Shown here one piece after another: positions 23,809-36,905 of a DNA stretch of 64,000 nucleotides. The translations under genes were made by a program, and so were the position numbers. The notes beneath the pieces are model-generated. The model was not told the origin of the DNA. It saw only the letters and a program-made list of their open reading frames with translations, and made no database searches. Origin of the DNA: Alnus glutinosa (Eukaryota; Streptophyta; Magnoliopsida; Fagales; Betulaceae); NCBI RefSeq assembly GCF_958979055.1, contig NC_084892.1:3489501-3553500 (forward strand). The letters are read 5' to 3'. Positions within the stretch are counted from its first letter, which is position 1. Each line of letters opens with the position of its first letter.

Positions 23809-23866
<58 letters not shown>
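23809..23866. repeat. (TA)n microsatellite
   Basis: About 29 TA repeats following a (TAAA)n-like start (taaataaataaata). Other TA tracts of 15-40 bp occur at about 6961, 14647, 23268, 28327, 31873, 36021 and 41816. Confidence 0.9.
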
Positions 23867-23869
<3 letters not shown>

Positions 23870-26800
23870 GAGGCCACGTCTCCTCTTTTTTCTGGCTGTC
23901 TGGCCTGGCCGTAAATGGCACATGAAATCAAATCCCATCATCGGAAGGCATGCGAGGGCTCTTACCACTTTTGGGGCCCACGATATCAATATTTTTGCTT
24001 TAGGGAAGTGGGTCCACAAGAGCAAATGACCCAAAAAACCCCCCATCTTTTTGTCCATCTTTGGTGTTGCTCACTTGGTGCATATCAGCATATCTGCTTC
24101 CCCTAATATTAACAAAGAAAGAAGCATGAGAGATGGTGCAATTGGTGGTGCAATTGGGTTATTGGCACGTGGCATGTGATGGGTGTAGAGGAATTGTGGT
24201 CTAGGGGAGGAGGTGGTTGGCTTAGGGCTCTTAGCCCTTAGGTGCTGGACCATCAACATTGAGGGTCGTGGCCCTCGTGGGTATGGTCCCGTTGAGCCAA
24301 TCACCCCCCATCTGCTAAAGGGTGGATGAAGATGGACTTTGTTGTATAAAGGAACCATATTGACTTCCCCTTCAAAGGACATTTCTTTTTGTGGGGTGTC
24401 TAAAGCCATGCGTTCAACAACTTTAACCCAAATCTTTAGCTAGGCATGCTTTTCTCTCATCCTGTACTAGCTTATTTTCTTGTCTATGTCTATATAAGTG
24501 ATGGACAAATTTAACACTAAATCTGTAAGACCCACATAATTTAATGATAAATTTATAAAAGAGATAGATGTGTAACGATTCTCTATTTCTTTAGGGCATA
24601 CATATCCGACCCAGTAAATTTTAGTTAGAGAATCATGGGGGGAGGTAAACATTGTGGGAGTTTTTTTTTTTTTTTTTTTTTTTTAATAATAATAAAATGT
24701 GATTGATGTGATATAAATATATAAAGTAGAAAGAAGTTCGAAATTTTTTATGAGAAAGCGAAAAGGATTTGTTATGAAGTGGGTTTTTTTATTTGAATAG
24801 TAATAAAAATGATTGATGTGATATAAAAAAAAAAATTTAAGTGAAAAAAATTAAAATGTTTTGAAGTTAATTTTTTTTTTAGAGAAGTGATAAATAAAAA
24901 AGAAAAAAAAAAAAAAAAAAAAAAAGAGGGAGGGAGGGGAGGAGATGAGAGGTTTGCCAAACGGGACCCATATTTTTTTCTATTTAACTACTTATTTTTT
25001 TTCAAAATATTTACATCTCACTTGATATTTTATCTGTCTACTTTTACTGTTCTATCTTAAGCTAAGGACCGTAGCTAGCCATTTTATTTTAGCTAAAATG
25101 ACTAGACGAATGGGGTTGCTTTTTTGCCCATTTTTACTACAAGGCTAGCCCAATGAGAATTCTCTTGGCCCCCTAGTCCGACCTTGTGTGTTGTTTGTCT
25201 AAAGACAACCACCAACCCTACAAGAAGGGCTAGAACTTGGAATTTCCGTTATGAAATTTAGGCAGCTTAATAACAAAGAATCTCCATTCTCAGTATAATT
25301 TTCAAGCAAATTACTACATAAAAGTAATCTAAAACCTAGATACATTTAAGCTCATTGCATCGTTAATACTATGAGTCTAATCGGTGATAAGGTAAGCGCT
25401 CTATAAACTATTATGTCAGTTTATAAAAAATTTATAGTAAAAATGGTAATCCTCTTTTTATAACGACACTCAAAATTATAAGTATAATTGAAAATTTTGC
25501 TGACTATGAACAATTACGGTGATGGATATTGAGGAAGTGACTTCAAATGGAAGCATCACCTTCAATAAGACGGATTGAGATAAGTACTTTCTGATTTGTA
25601 GAGGGGTTTTTCTTTTCCTTAAGGACAACCTTTGTTTTGTTTTTTGATTTTTTTTTTTTTTTTTTTTGGTCACAAAGTTGTGCTTTAAAATTGACTTGGG
25701 TGATCAAATAGGAAACCCACTTTGCCGAAGTTTGAAAAAAATGGACCGACCTGTCTTAATCGAGGCCTAACTTTGAACTGGAAAGCAAACTGAAGGACTA
25801 GTCCGTGTGTCCCAAATCTGGTCTCATCCTAACTATGGATCAGAGATCAAGACATGCCTCCTATTGTTCCAACACTTTGCTTTACAATTTCTTTTCCTTT
25901 TAATTTCCAAAGTCCTTTTCCAGTGTACACTGGAGAGTGTAGTGTTTGTTGATATATAAAAGCTTTTATTCATCTATCTATATTAAAAAAAAAATAAAGG
26001 GCTTTTATTCATCTAAAAAAAAAAAAATTCCAAAGTCCTTTTAGGCAGCTAGTGAAGATTTTAATATATAGCGAAAGAAAATTAATCAGCAATATTGAGT
26101 AATGTTATTCTTTACACCAATTCCGATTGACAAGATGTATTTGAAGTGCATGATAATAGCAGACCCATTGACCAAGGGGCTAACACCTAGGCAATTGCTT
26201 GGGTTATAGTCTGGGCCATTGATTGAGTCATGGTTTGGGCCATGGACTGGGTCATCTGGACTATGTGGGCCATTTGAATGGATAAATGGCCCATTTGTGA
26301 AATGAGATTAGCCATTCTGGGTTATTGGGAGATGATGGACTTTAAGATCAGGAGGGAGGATCATGATAGGCCTCAACAGCTTGATGTTGAGCCCTTACCG
26401 GCATGAGGCTGAGTCTGAAAGGGTGCCATTTATGCGGCCAATATAAAATAAGTGTAAATAGTAACATTACGAGTCATCACCAATATAAAGCTGCTTTTCT
26501 CAAAATGCCAAAGTAAACTCTGATATGACACTAGTCAACTTGACTGTGTGACTTTTTGGTTTTCTTTTTTCCTTTTTTTTTTAAAGAAAAAAATACACTT
26601 TATCTCGGGGCATTTTCGGGCAATTAAGGACACAAATGTCACGTGCAGCTCATGCGACGTAAATTTCGTTCAAAAGACGGAAAAAACTAATCGATAGTAT
26701 TAAATGTCACGGTAAGGTAGTTTGTAAAGGTCCGCCAAAATGGTAATGCGTCGGGCGTGTAAAATATATTTTTCTCTTTTTTTAAATAAATAAAAGATCG

Positions 26801-27096
26801 ACGCTACAACTCAAACACCGTTGCAACAAACCTATTTCATAACAATAGTCGATAGTAGCAAAGGCTTGGACAAGCCCAACGAATACTTCCCAAGGCGGTA
26901 TGAATAATTTTTAGAGATCGTTTTTATTGTAATTTGATTGGTCATTTTCAAGTAATAACGCAGATGCAACTATCTCTTTTTTTTTGTCGTTATAAATAGT
27001 ATTAGAATAACTTAGTAACGCCAAATAAATGGTGGTTACAAATGGTTGATCTTCAAATTGTAGGAAAGTGCAGTGGTCTTGAGTCTTGAGCTCTCT

Positions 27097-29674
27097 CTAG
27101 GCAGAGAAATGGGCCAAGTCGTAGTAATATTGTGAGATCCACTTTGCGATGATTTTCACTTCTTGCTTCCTCACATCTTTAAGCCATTGTGGATCTTCCT
27201 TACTTGAGAACCTTAAATCCACGTGGTGAGCCCCTGTTAACAGAAAATCCAATAAAAAGCCAGCAATGGAGAACATATGAGTGAGTGAGAGAGAGAGAGA
27301 GAGAGAGGGATGCTCATAAGTGTGATAGAAACTCTTTTGAAATTGAGACCAAACTTGATGGCCTTTTTCTTTTCAATCAAACAAAAAGTAATCATTCAAA
27401 GTTTAAATTAAAATGATAAATTTAATCATTTAACAAATATTTTAACAACACGTACAATATTTAATTGAAATGAAAGGTAAATTTTAGAAGCAATATTCGA
27501 ATTTAAGATTTCAGTTATAATTTCATGTTAAATTACCTCATATCTTAAAAGTTTAAGCAGATAAAAAAAAAAAATTAATATCGTAACAAGGTCATATTAA
27601 TTTGAAAATATAATTTATTTATTCAATTTCAATTTATATCAATTTTAATATTAATGTTGCTTTACAATCAAACTTTCAACTAACCTTCTTTTGCGACAAT
27701 AGCAACTATGCTTTTGGATATATTCTTCAGCACCCTAACAAAACACCAAAGAAATTCAAAGAAATTCTTATAAATTGACGTGACAGTTTATATAACACTT
27801 ATCGCATCAGCCTAACAATTAAAATGTTGACTGCTATTAACAGCTCACGTGATACGTAATTTCTATAAAATGTGAACTATCACGTGAATTTATAAAAAGA
27901 TTATAGCAAAAATTATAGTGAATCGAGGTCAGAATGATAGAGGGAGGTAGGAATTGAGAGAGAGAGAGAGAGAGATATGATACCCTCCACCACTCCAAGG
28001 GTCCCTTAAGCCATTAAAGAAGATAATGTTGCTCCCGAAGCTTTTCAAAACCATGTGGATATCCTGTTCGAAATAGAGAGACAATGTTTCAGGCATGCAT
28101 GGAAGATGATGAATGATGGCACTGGCACAACATGTTACATGGTGAATGATATTTTACCCACATGCCCACCAAACTCGGTAGTGATCCAATTGGGTCGGGG
28201 CTCAATGTCAAAGTGAAATTTGCAGTAAGCGACCCGATCTTCATAGTGCCACTCTGAAGCTGGGAATATGCTCTCCTTATTGTTTCCATCTGTTGGCATT
28301 ATCATCTCTGTACACGCCTGCCCAAATATATATATATATATATATCCCTAGGTAATTAGTGGGGTACTTCAAATTGGACCAACTTATTTAATTTTTCTAA
28401 AGTTACAAATCACATTTTTATTTTACTATTGCCTCACCCTACGGACATGGCAATGTCAATCCACCTTTGGATTAGTCCTTATTAAAAAAAATATAAAAGG
28501 AAATCTAAGAGCTGATTGACACTGCTACATCAACAATATGATCGAGATTGTAGAGGAATAAAAGTGCGGTTTCTATGATTACTCTTTCTAAAAAATATGT
28601 CACATTTTGATTTGTACAAAATTTTCATCTAAACTAGGTTGAAAAAATTGACATTTGTTCTTAGAACATGCATGTAATTCTCACGTGCATTCTAAAAATA
28701 TAGGTGAGAATCACGTGCTTTAAAGAAAGATATCATATGCTATGTTAATCTTATTAAAAATGCATATAAGAATCACATATTCTAAAAAAAAAATGTTAAT
28801 TTAATAGATTGAATTAGATAAATTTATTCCAACCAAGTTTAAAGCAAAACTTTATCCTTTTAATTTTGTCATTTAAACTGACCCCTTTTATTTTTTTTTC
28901 TTAGTCTTACTTTAGTGTTGGGCTCTTCCTGGGCTATTTTTTTATTCCGTGATTTTTTTAAATCATTTGGACCCGGCCCATTTCGGGAAAGAAGGCTTCT
29001 GCGTCTCACCTCCTAACCCAGCATAGATGCATGCTTCCTCCACTCAAACGAAACTCATACTCTTTTAACCAGAACTATGTTGAGGTTTGGGGCTCCATAT
29101 TTATTAAAAAAAAATATTATATAATCTTTTTAAACTCAAATTTTTACCCTTTAGAAATTTTCTTCTTAGTTTTGCTCCCCTCACTCCTAAAATTCTAGTT
29201 TTGATTAAATCAAATATATTCAATTTTTTTTAAAAAAATAAAAATAAAAAAGAATTATGAAATGCTTGAGAAAAACGTGATTTCTTAAAGTGGGATAAGA
29301 GAAGAGATGGGTGAGGATAAGAATGGTTGTGGGAAAAGGGATTTGTATGCAAGCAATTATAGGCTCCAAAGAGATAATAATGGTGATGATTAATTATTAA
29401 TGATTAATGTAAAGCTAAACTTTTGCATGTGAGGCACATGGTTTTCTTGGATACTCTTACATGATCTCTTTATTAGGAGTGTGAAGATCTTTTGATTCAA
29501 ACTTACGAAAGTGCTTCCCCTTTAGTGGGTTGTGGATCAAACATCTTCCTTTTCAGAGGCCAGGCTCGTGGATCTATTCATGTAGTTAGCTTTGTAATTA
29601 TACTTATTAAGAACGAGAAAATACATTGTTTATTCTTTATAATTTAAGTGATGCCTCTCTATTCAAAAGCCCCC

Positions 29675-29705
<31 letters not shown>

Positions 29706-32700
29706 AAAAAAGGTTAAAATTTTATTTATTTTAGGAAAAACTTTGCTATAACCCTGATCTTTCTTCACTTTTAAAATAAGGTACCAAAACTTTAAAAAGT
29801 GTCAATTTAGAGTATCCAACTTTTCATTTTTTCTAATTTTAACCATCCGTTAGAATTTTTCGTTAAATCCTGCCAAAATTTTCAAAATACTCCTCCGTTT
29901 TTTTAGGAATAAAAAAAAAAAAAAAATTGCGAGGATTTAAGTGTTTATTAGAATTTAAAAGAATTTGTAAAAATACTCATGTCTGAATCTTTGAAAAGTT
30001 TTTATAATTTTTTTAAAAAACAAAACAGATGGGTATTATTAATTATTTACATCATTGGGCTATAACACAATTACGGAATATTTAGACACCTTTTTAAACT
30101 TTAGAAAGAAAAAAAAAATTCGGAATTATTTAACATATGAAATTTCATTTGGACCTTGTGAAGAGCTCATTTATTAGATCTTATGCTGATTTTATATGAA
30201 TTTATCCAATATCAACGACGTATTTTAGGCAGGATAATCCCAAAATATTTATTATTTTATTATTATTATTTGTTTTCAATTAGGTGTTGACTCTTGAGAT
30301 ATCTAAATGAAGAGTAACCCACTCCTATTTTCCATTATTATAAAGAAAGTCAAAATTTTATCTTCTAATTTTTTTCCCCCGTGGAATCGTTGGTTAGGTG
30401 ATTAGTCCTAGTCTGGAAAACAAAAAATAATAAAAAAATAATAATAGAAGGAAAAAAATGCAAAATAAGTAAGTGTGGTTTATCTGATTTAGAAATAGTT
30501 CATTATGATATCAAAACGAGCTCAAAGGTCTCTGAGGTATACTAGGGAAACAATTTACTCCCTACAGTTATATTTCGTCCACTAATTTAATAGATTCATT
30601 AGTGTCACTCCGATTTAAATATCACACATGTCATAATTTTATTGGTTATGACATGTTATACTATCGGGAATCTGTTATTTCAATGGACAAAATATGACTA
30701 TAGAAAGTAAATTTATTTTTTTGACGTACCTTAATAATCTTTGAATTTATTTTAATACACGAAGAACTAATCGTAAATTAGGTAATCTACGGGCAATGAT
30801 TTTACATTTTTCCCATATAAGAATGGAGTGTGGGTCTGCAGGACAGATTTGAAGGCATAAATTAGCGGATCCGGATTCTCTACGATTTCGTTGTCACCTA
30901 ATTTTTGTTCCTAAACCGCTAAACGCATCGAACGGTTAAGATTGACGTGGATGCTCGTGCAACGGAATTCACAGCAAAAAAAGAAAAAAGAAAGAGGAAT
31001 GTATATGCTGTACCTGCCAACTCCATCCACTGAGGTCATGAGGATCGGAATCATCGGCCAGATTGAAGCATGTGGCAGTTCCACTGTGGTTATAATAGAC
31101 GTTAGCTGCACCGTACAACTTTGCGAATGTGTCATTTCCAGTCGTTGGATTATCAATCGCCTTGCACATCTGGACCGCCCACACAACACAATAAGGTCAA
31201 AAGTGTCTTAACGACTATTATACTCCTCCAAGAAACTAAAGAAATTATTATTATTTTTTTTTTTATGAAAAAAAAAATTCTTCTATATTGGTTTCAAAGA
31301 ATTTATAATCTAATATATTAAACTAACCTTTTTTTTTCGTAGCATATTTTTTTTATATGCATTTTTAGTAAGATTAATAGGCCATGTAATTCTCACATAT
31401 ATTTTTATGTGCAAATCATGTGCTCTAACAACATATATATAAATTTAATAGATTTAATTAAAAGAATTTCTTTCAATTCAATTTAAAATATTTTTTAAAT
31501 AATAAAAAAAAGCACCTGTTTGACTGGGTAAGCTGGCAAGGGACTTAAAAAACTCGAAGGAGTCGGATAATCAGTCATAGCGGTGTAAGCGTATGCAGTG
31601 TAAAGCCAATTCTTCAGAGAATCTGCATCAATATAATTCCTATAAAAAGAAAGTTAATCTCTAATTATATATATAATTGCAGGTTAAGTACTTAATTAAG
31701 ATAGCATGAATTTCTTACTTGCATATTCTAAATGATTTTCGGAGCATATGGAGTCCTCCAGGTTGTTTTGCTGTATCTCCAATTTGTTGCCATGAACTTT
31801 TTATCACTTTGTAGCAGTTCTCGCTTTCGCTCTGAATTTTTAAATGAAAAACAATAAATTTTACATCAAAGATATATATATATATATATATATCATTGTT
31901 ATTAACAGTAAATTACTTAATTCATTTTTTATACTATAGTGCATGTGGGGGTTGGTGCATATAACTCTGGAATTGTTATTTGTCGTCTTTGAATAACATA
32001 AAAGCCGTGACTATTGGACTTTAGTGAAACGGCATTTCTAGCTTGGCCTAGCTGCATGTGACATTATCTTAAACCTCTTCTTTAATTGTCTTTTAGCTTA
32101 GACAAAAATGGAAATAAGAGAGAGAAGATGATTGATATTTTCTATTAATAGGCTGTTAAGACACCTTAAGCTAGAGAGAGAAGGCAGAAGACCGACGCAA
32201 CCCTATTTCTTAGGAAGCCCGAATTTCTCACAACCTAATAATAAAAAACTTCATTCTAGAGAGAGATCCTAAAGTCCTGAGTGATGATTTTGCTTAAAAG
32301 AAAAAGGTTGTGGGGTTAACTGAGTAACGTTATATACCGGACAAGTATTTTTCTTTCATCCTCTTAAAGTTCGTTGGGTTTTTTGTTTAGAGGACCATAC
32401 CACATCAGCTTTGAAGAATGGAAGAAAATACTTGTCCGATATATAACATTACTCGAGACTAATTATTTTAAACAGATGCGTCTCGCATCTTTTAGGAGCT
32501 CGAATTTTTCACGGCCTAAAAATAGGAAGAGAGAGACCCTAAAGTCACGAGTGATGATGTCGTTGAAGCTATATGGGGATGTCAAATTCACAAAATTGAG
32601 GATAGGCGAAGAAGATGCCAAGGCTCCAATGGTGATGTGCGGATACTTCAACCTAAACCATGCTGCCAGCACTGCAAAAACCAACGAACTCGTTACATTA

Positions 32701-33942
32701 TTATCCCAATATATGTCCAAAACGCTTTCATTACATTAATTTACAAAAACAACTCCCACAACCAGCTATTCAATTGATTGAGACAATTAGACAAAAGTTT
32801 TGTTAGCGGAAAAAAAGAACAAAAAAACAAAAGCGAAAGGATTGATGATAAGATTGACTTACTTCCTCCATAGGATCCTCCGAACACGACCACAGGAGAC
32901 TCGGTTGCTGTCAAATTTTTCTTAAGATCAATAATCAAAGTGGCATAATCTGCCAATGCCTGTGTTGAGCTCAGATATCCAAGTGTACTTGTATTGCTAT
33001 AAGCAACGACTTTCTCACCCCCAAATGGCACGGATTTCCCATAGAACCTATGCTGCAATATATTTTTCTATTCAAATCACTTTTTCACTAAACCTTTTAA
33101 AAAGCAAATAAAGGATGTTCCGACGACTTCTATGGTCATCCACCGTTTTTACCTCTAAGGTGGTCGGCCATGCCAAGTAACAGCCAATCACTCGTCAACC
33201 TTTGAGACTATTCGACCACTGGTCAAACCACTTCACCCACTACCGTAGGGTGACAGACCACCACTTGCAGGTAAAGAGTTGGTTGGTCAATGGTCACGGG
33301 TCACTTCCCTGCATATAGTACCACTGACGGGTGGTGTGACCACCTCCAAACTATCGGAAGTGGTCGAGATCGGTTCACTCCACCAGTCACACCTATAATA
33401 GCCTCCCCCACCCACCGGTGGACCTATCCTAACAACTCCCATGAGTTGGCCACCACTCCCTCAAGGGTAAAGGGAAAGTTAACAGCATAACATTTCTTTC
33501 AATGATTCTTAAGCGTAAGGATTTGTAACATATATATATATATATAACTAGTTTAGATCAAAATTACCTCGATGAAAACAAGAAGAGCTTTGAAATGGGG
33601 TGCGGTTTCGAACATAAAACCCGTGTTCTGAGCGAACCATTCTATCTCTCCTTCATTTCCAGTGTAGACGAAGATTGGGGCATTCTTATGAGCACCTCCC
33701 CAGTACGTGTCATTGATCAGATATCTCTGTTGAAAGGTTTGGTAGCTCTGGGGATTGAAATTGAAGTGGTCAAGTGTTTGGGTGAAGTACTTTGTTTTGT
33801 AAAGCTGGTGTTTGGTAGAAAGCAAGAGCTGCTCCGGCCTAATTATTGAAGAAGGAAATGTCGGAGCAATTTTGGCAACTGATATGGTCGAAAACAACAA
33901 AATGAAGAAAGAAAACCATACAAGTAAGAACCCGGCAGCCAT
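27097..33942 (-). CDS. Serine carboxypeptidase S28 family protein (lysosomal Pro-X carboxypeptidase-like)
   Basis: Ten exons: 33942-33568, 33052-32863, 32671-32538, 31831-31719, 31639-31516, 31169-31014, 28317-28162, 28063-27984, 27734-27685, 27233-27097. All phases agree and give 504 residues. Residues 1-23 are a hydrophobic signal peptide. Hallmarks of S28: FIEHRFYGKSVPFG around 124-136, the nucleophile in VVFGGSYGG (Ser185), the acid in NGLRDPWSGGG (Asp437) and the histidine in GAHHVDLR (His462/463). It should be a secreted or vacuolar enzyme removing residues after proline. ATG 33942 is chosen because the signal peptide then starts immediately; an in-frame ATG at 34020 would add 26 residues. 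The exon 3 donor (AGG|gtctct) is weak. Intron 6 is 2.7 kb and full of repeats. Confidence 0.93.
27735..27983. repeat. Possible foldback repeat in S28 intron 8
   Basis: The intron holds two inversely related AT-rich arms (around ttataaattgacgtgaca at about 27768 and its near-complement near 27860-27895, including tatcacgtgaatttata). This resembles a worn foldback MITE; target duplications were not found. Confidence 0.35.
28390..28595. mobile_element. Foldback MITE in S28 intron 6 (family A)
   Basis: The left arm includes ttacaaatcacatttttatt, and the right arm, read on the minus strand, agtaatcatagaaaccgcac followed by ttttatt. A related foldback lies at 34428-34552. Arms are imperfect and borders approximate. 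Confidence 0.5.
28600..28860. repeat. Dispersed repeat family B, copy in S28 intron 6
   Basis: It shares blocks such as ttagaacatgcatgtaattc, 'gtgagaatcacgtgctttaa' and the tail 'agtttaaagcaaaactttatc' with copies at 31330-31500 and 46770-47125. It is probably an old non-autonomous transposon; termini were not defined. Confidence 0.45.
29670..29711. repeat. Poly-C run followed by poly-A
   Basis: Twenty-six C residues followed by about sixteen A residues, inside S28 intron 6. The sequence after it (about 29716-29890) resembles the stretch at 54990-55170 (shared ccgttagaatttttcgttaa), so it may mark the end of a worn element. Confidence 0.85.
31330..31500. repeat. Dispersed repeat family B, copy in S28 intron 5
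   Basis: It carries 'catgtaattctcacatatat', 'aatttaatagatttaattaa' and agaatttctttcaattcaat, matching the copies at 28600-28860 and 46770-47125. Borders are approximate. Confidence 0.45.
32185..32575. repeat. Partial duplication of S28 exon 3 flanking a foldback element
   Basis: The end of exon 3 plus adjoining intron sequence (about 32475-32575) is repeated in degenerate form at about 32190-32300: gagatcctaaagtcctgagtgatgat versus gagaccctaaagtcacgagtgatgat. Between them sits a 133-bp foldback (32322-32454). The left copy lacks the rest of exon 3 and is not a usable exon. Confidence 0.65.
32322..32454. mobile_element. 133-bp foldback MITE in S28 intron 3
   Basis: Arms of about 45 bp are nearly complementary. 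The left arm begins gagtaacgttatataccgga and the right arm, on the minus strand, gagtaatgttatatatcgga. I found no clear target duplication. Confidence 0.7.
33120..33485. repeat. GC-richer worn repeat in S28 intron 1
   Basis: Intron 1 (33053-33567) contains an unusually GC-rich block with many scattered ggtggtcggcca/ccaccactccc-like motifs. It looks like a fragment of an old transposon; no coding sequence or ends were recognised. Confidence 0.35.
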
Positions 33943-34427
33943 TATCCTTGTCTTTGTGGTTTCTATGGTCTGCAGTACTCTACAGAGAAAGTGTGAAGAG
34001 ATCGAGAGAGGGAATCTCAAAAGTCTACAACATCTGATCTATGGATAAAAAGGCATGGAGGATGGTTAGACGGTTGGCTGAAATTTAGATAGCCTTTCTT
34101 ACTGGACCATTGACTATGTTTAGATGGAAGTGGTGCTATTATACAAGCTCGTGGGCTGGCTCCTCTCGTCTCTCTTTGAGAAACTCACCGTGTTTGTCGT
34201 TGTCTATGTGGAATTGTCTCCTAGCTAATTTCGAGGAAAAATGCTAACTATTATGTCTCCATCCCCTTTCATCTTGTGGGATCGATGATATGTCATTGCG
34301 CCAATCCAAAGGCCGATGGACTTTGTCACTTCAGCCTAATTGGATGAAGGTGGAATGGCATCTAGGCCATTATGTACGTGTTCCTTTCACATGCACGTGT
34401 TACTTGCGGTGAACTATTTTTCTTTTC

Positions 34428-34552
34428 AAGTAACGTTAGAAACCACACTTTTATTTTATTATTATCTCACCATACATACTAATTAATATGGTATTGTCAT
34501 GTCAGTAGAGTGGTATAGTGATGGAATAAAAGTGTGAATTTTAACATTAATC
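34428..34552. mobile_element. Foldback MITE (family A)
   Basis: The left arm contains gtaacgttagaaaccacact and ttttatt; the right arm on the minus strand contains attaatgttaaaattcacac and ttttatt. It is related to the copy at 28390-28595. Confidence 0.55.
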
Positions 34553-36905
34553 TTTCTTTTCTCATCTCCATAGTAGATAAATTTGACCAAGTTTGGGTTG
34601 GTTGATTGATCAACTGTTGACTATAGGGAACCGTCAATATAAAATAGTTAGGCTTAAAACTAGCTTTTGGATTGATTTGTGTTTCCATGTGTTAATGTAC
34701 GTTGTGGTAAAATCATGTTAAATTCTTTTATATGTGTAGCAAATTCTATTAGTGTTTCAAAGCTTACGGTTTAGCAGGGCTAATATGTTGAACAAAATGT
34801 TTTGTATAGTGGATTCCCATGAGATTTCTAATATGTTGTTACCTATGACAGAGTGGATTAAAAATGCGAATTGCTTACATACATAAATGTGAGGGAGTGT
34901 TGTTAATTGCAATATTGAATATACATGTGTGAGAGCTTAAAATAATAATAATAATAATATAAACTTGGGAGTAAAAAAGAATAAATGAAGTTTCATATTT
35001 AAAAATATTATCTGGATGTATATATAGTTAATATATTACAATTGGACACACCCCCACTAAATAAACTTTGGGATTAAGTGATGTTGAACTATGTTATATT
35101 TTAATCTCACATGAAAGACTTTTTAATCTCCTCAAAACTAATTATATTATATAGCATATATATTGACATAGAACATGACATAGTGACCCACAACTGATCT
35201 TATGGGTAATATTGCAATTAAAAAAAATTAAAAAAAGACATATCAAATAGTCAATTAATTAGTTTTAAGTTTTAACCACACTTTCAATGGAGGATACAAT
35301 TACAATTAAACCTTGAAGCGAGAAAGAATTAATTAAGCTAATTTTTCTAATGAACTTTAGGCTTAAAAAACACCCTATCCCCGTATTAAAACAAAAGCAA
35401 GTATTAAATATGGATTCAAGATGTCTTGATTACCGGTCACTTCACTTGCTTAGAGACAAAAAAATAAAAATTAAAAAATTAAAACAAAAGAAAAGAAAAA
35501 AAGAAGTCACTTTCACCATAAGATATCTTCTTGAGGCTTAGAATACCTCTTTTAAAGTATTCATTTTGCCTTTCAATGGCTGCAAATGGCCCCATGTTCA
35601 TCCTCTAGTCTATAGACTATAATTGACAAAGTGATTGGATCATCTGCAGGGACCCAAGGTCACCCCACCTTGTCATATATGCCTACGAACTCTATATTCT
35701 AGTACTTAGAATACCTACAAATTTTATATATATTTTACATGCAAAATAATAATAATAAAATTAAATCAATAGTAGAATAACTCGGAAACATAAGTAAAAA
35801 TTCAAATAAATATATTTCTAAGTCAACGTATAATAAAGGATATGTATATAATGGAAATCGAGAAGAACATATAAACATTTTTATGAAAACAAACTTACTT
35901 GAAAGATTTTATCCCAAAAAAAAAAAAAAAAAAAAAAAAAAGAAGGGGAAAATGGTTACAAGCTTGAGGGACTGGATACAAAGAGAAAGGAGAATACAAA
36001 CTTTATACCTACAAACTTTATATATATATATATATATATATATTCTGTCAATTGTTGAGGTAATGAGTAGAAATGCATGTTTGAGAAGAAAATAAAAAAT
36101 TAATAAAATTGTTTTTATATCACATCAAAAATACTTTTCTAAATTTTAAAAAGAAAAAAAAAAATGCTGACCAACGTTAAAATAAAAACATTTCCAGCTT
36201 CACTTTTCCCTTCATTGCTTGCGTAGCTTTTACATTTTCAGGTTAAACAAACAAGGCTTTGCTTCAGCAAGCAGCAAAAATTGAGAACCAAAAAAGTACA
36301 AACTGGGCGAAAAAGAGGCACCCAGAAAAGTCAATTCTTGCACCCATTTTTTTATCACACAATTATTTAATAATATAAATGTAGTACTTCAAAATAATCA
36401 TGAAATCTTTTATCTAATAAGGATTAATTCAATAGATAATTGTGGGTGTTACGTACATCATCATTGTTGAATAGGATTATAATATCTAACCTTTCTTATT
36501 TCGTTATCATATATAGGGAGCAACTCACTTGCAGTGTTAGATCTCATTTTTTCCAATTTTTTCCTTAGATTTTACATAGTTAAATGAAATATAATGGGTT
36601 AGAATATTAATTAAATTATTAAATTTACTTATTTTTATAAATTTAAGTTTTTGAGATATGTGACGATTTAACGTAAATAATTTAAATGATAAAAAACAAT
36701 TTAATTCAATCAGTGAAAAAAAAAAAAAAAAGAAGAAGAAGAAGAGGGAAATAAGCAGATCGATAAGGAATACGAGGTTTGGGTTTAGGTGGTGATAGTG
36801 GTGACAACGACTATAGTGGTTGAATTTGGGCGCGGAGAAGGGAGAGCAGTAGAGGAATGATTGAGGGGATCCAGTGTAGTAGGATTAATCTGTTTTGCAC
36901 TATTT

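Larger units (their letters stand above)
21891..27096. other. Gene-poor region between the Harbinger/LINE relics and the S28 gene
   Basis: No gene that I can support. It contains a poly-G run (21941-21961), long TA runs at about 23268-23303 and 23809-23866, and long poly-A/T tracts near 24661-24684 and 24903-24925. Around 26160-26300 the motif gggccat recurs many times in a short, loosely repeated block. An open frame at 24071-24409 (-) has no recognisable feature. Confidence 0.4.

Noticed and set aside
23674-24058. Ile-Tyr repeat proteins
   Set aside because: Direct translation of a TA microsatellite; the same holds for frames at 6926-7117 and 47945-48136.
24071-24409. 112-codon minus-strand frame in the gene-poor region
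   Set aside because: No recognisable domain, Pro/Ser-rich and no flanking exon or splice structure; chance is the simplest explanation.
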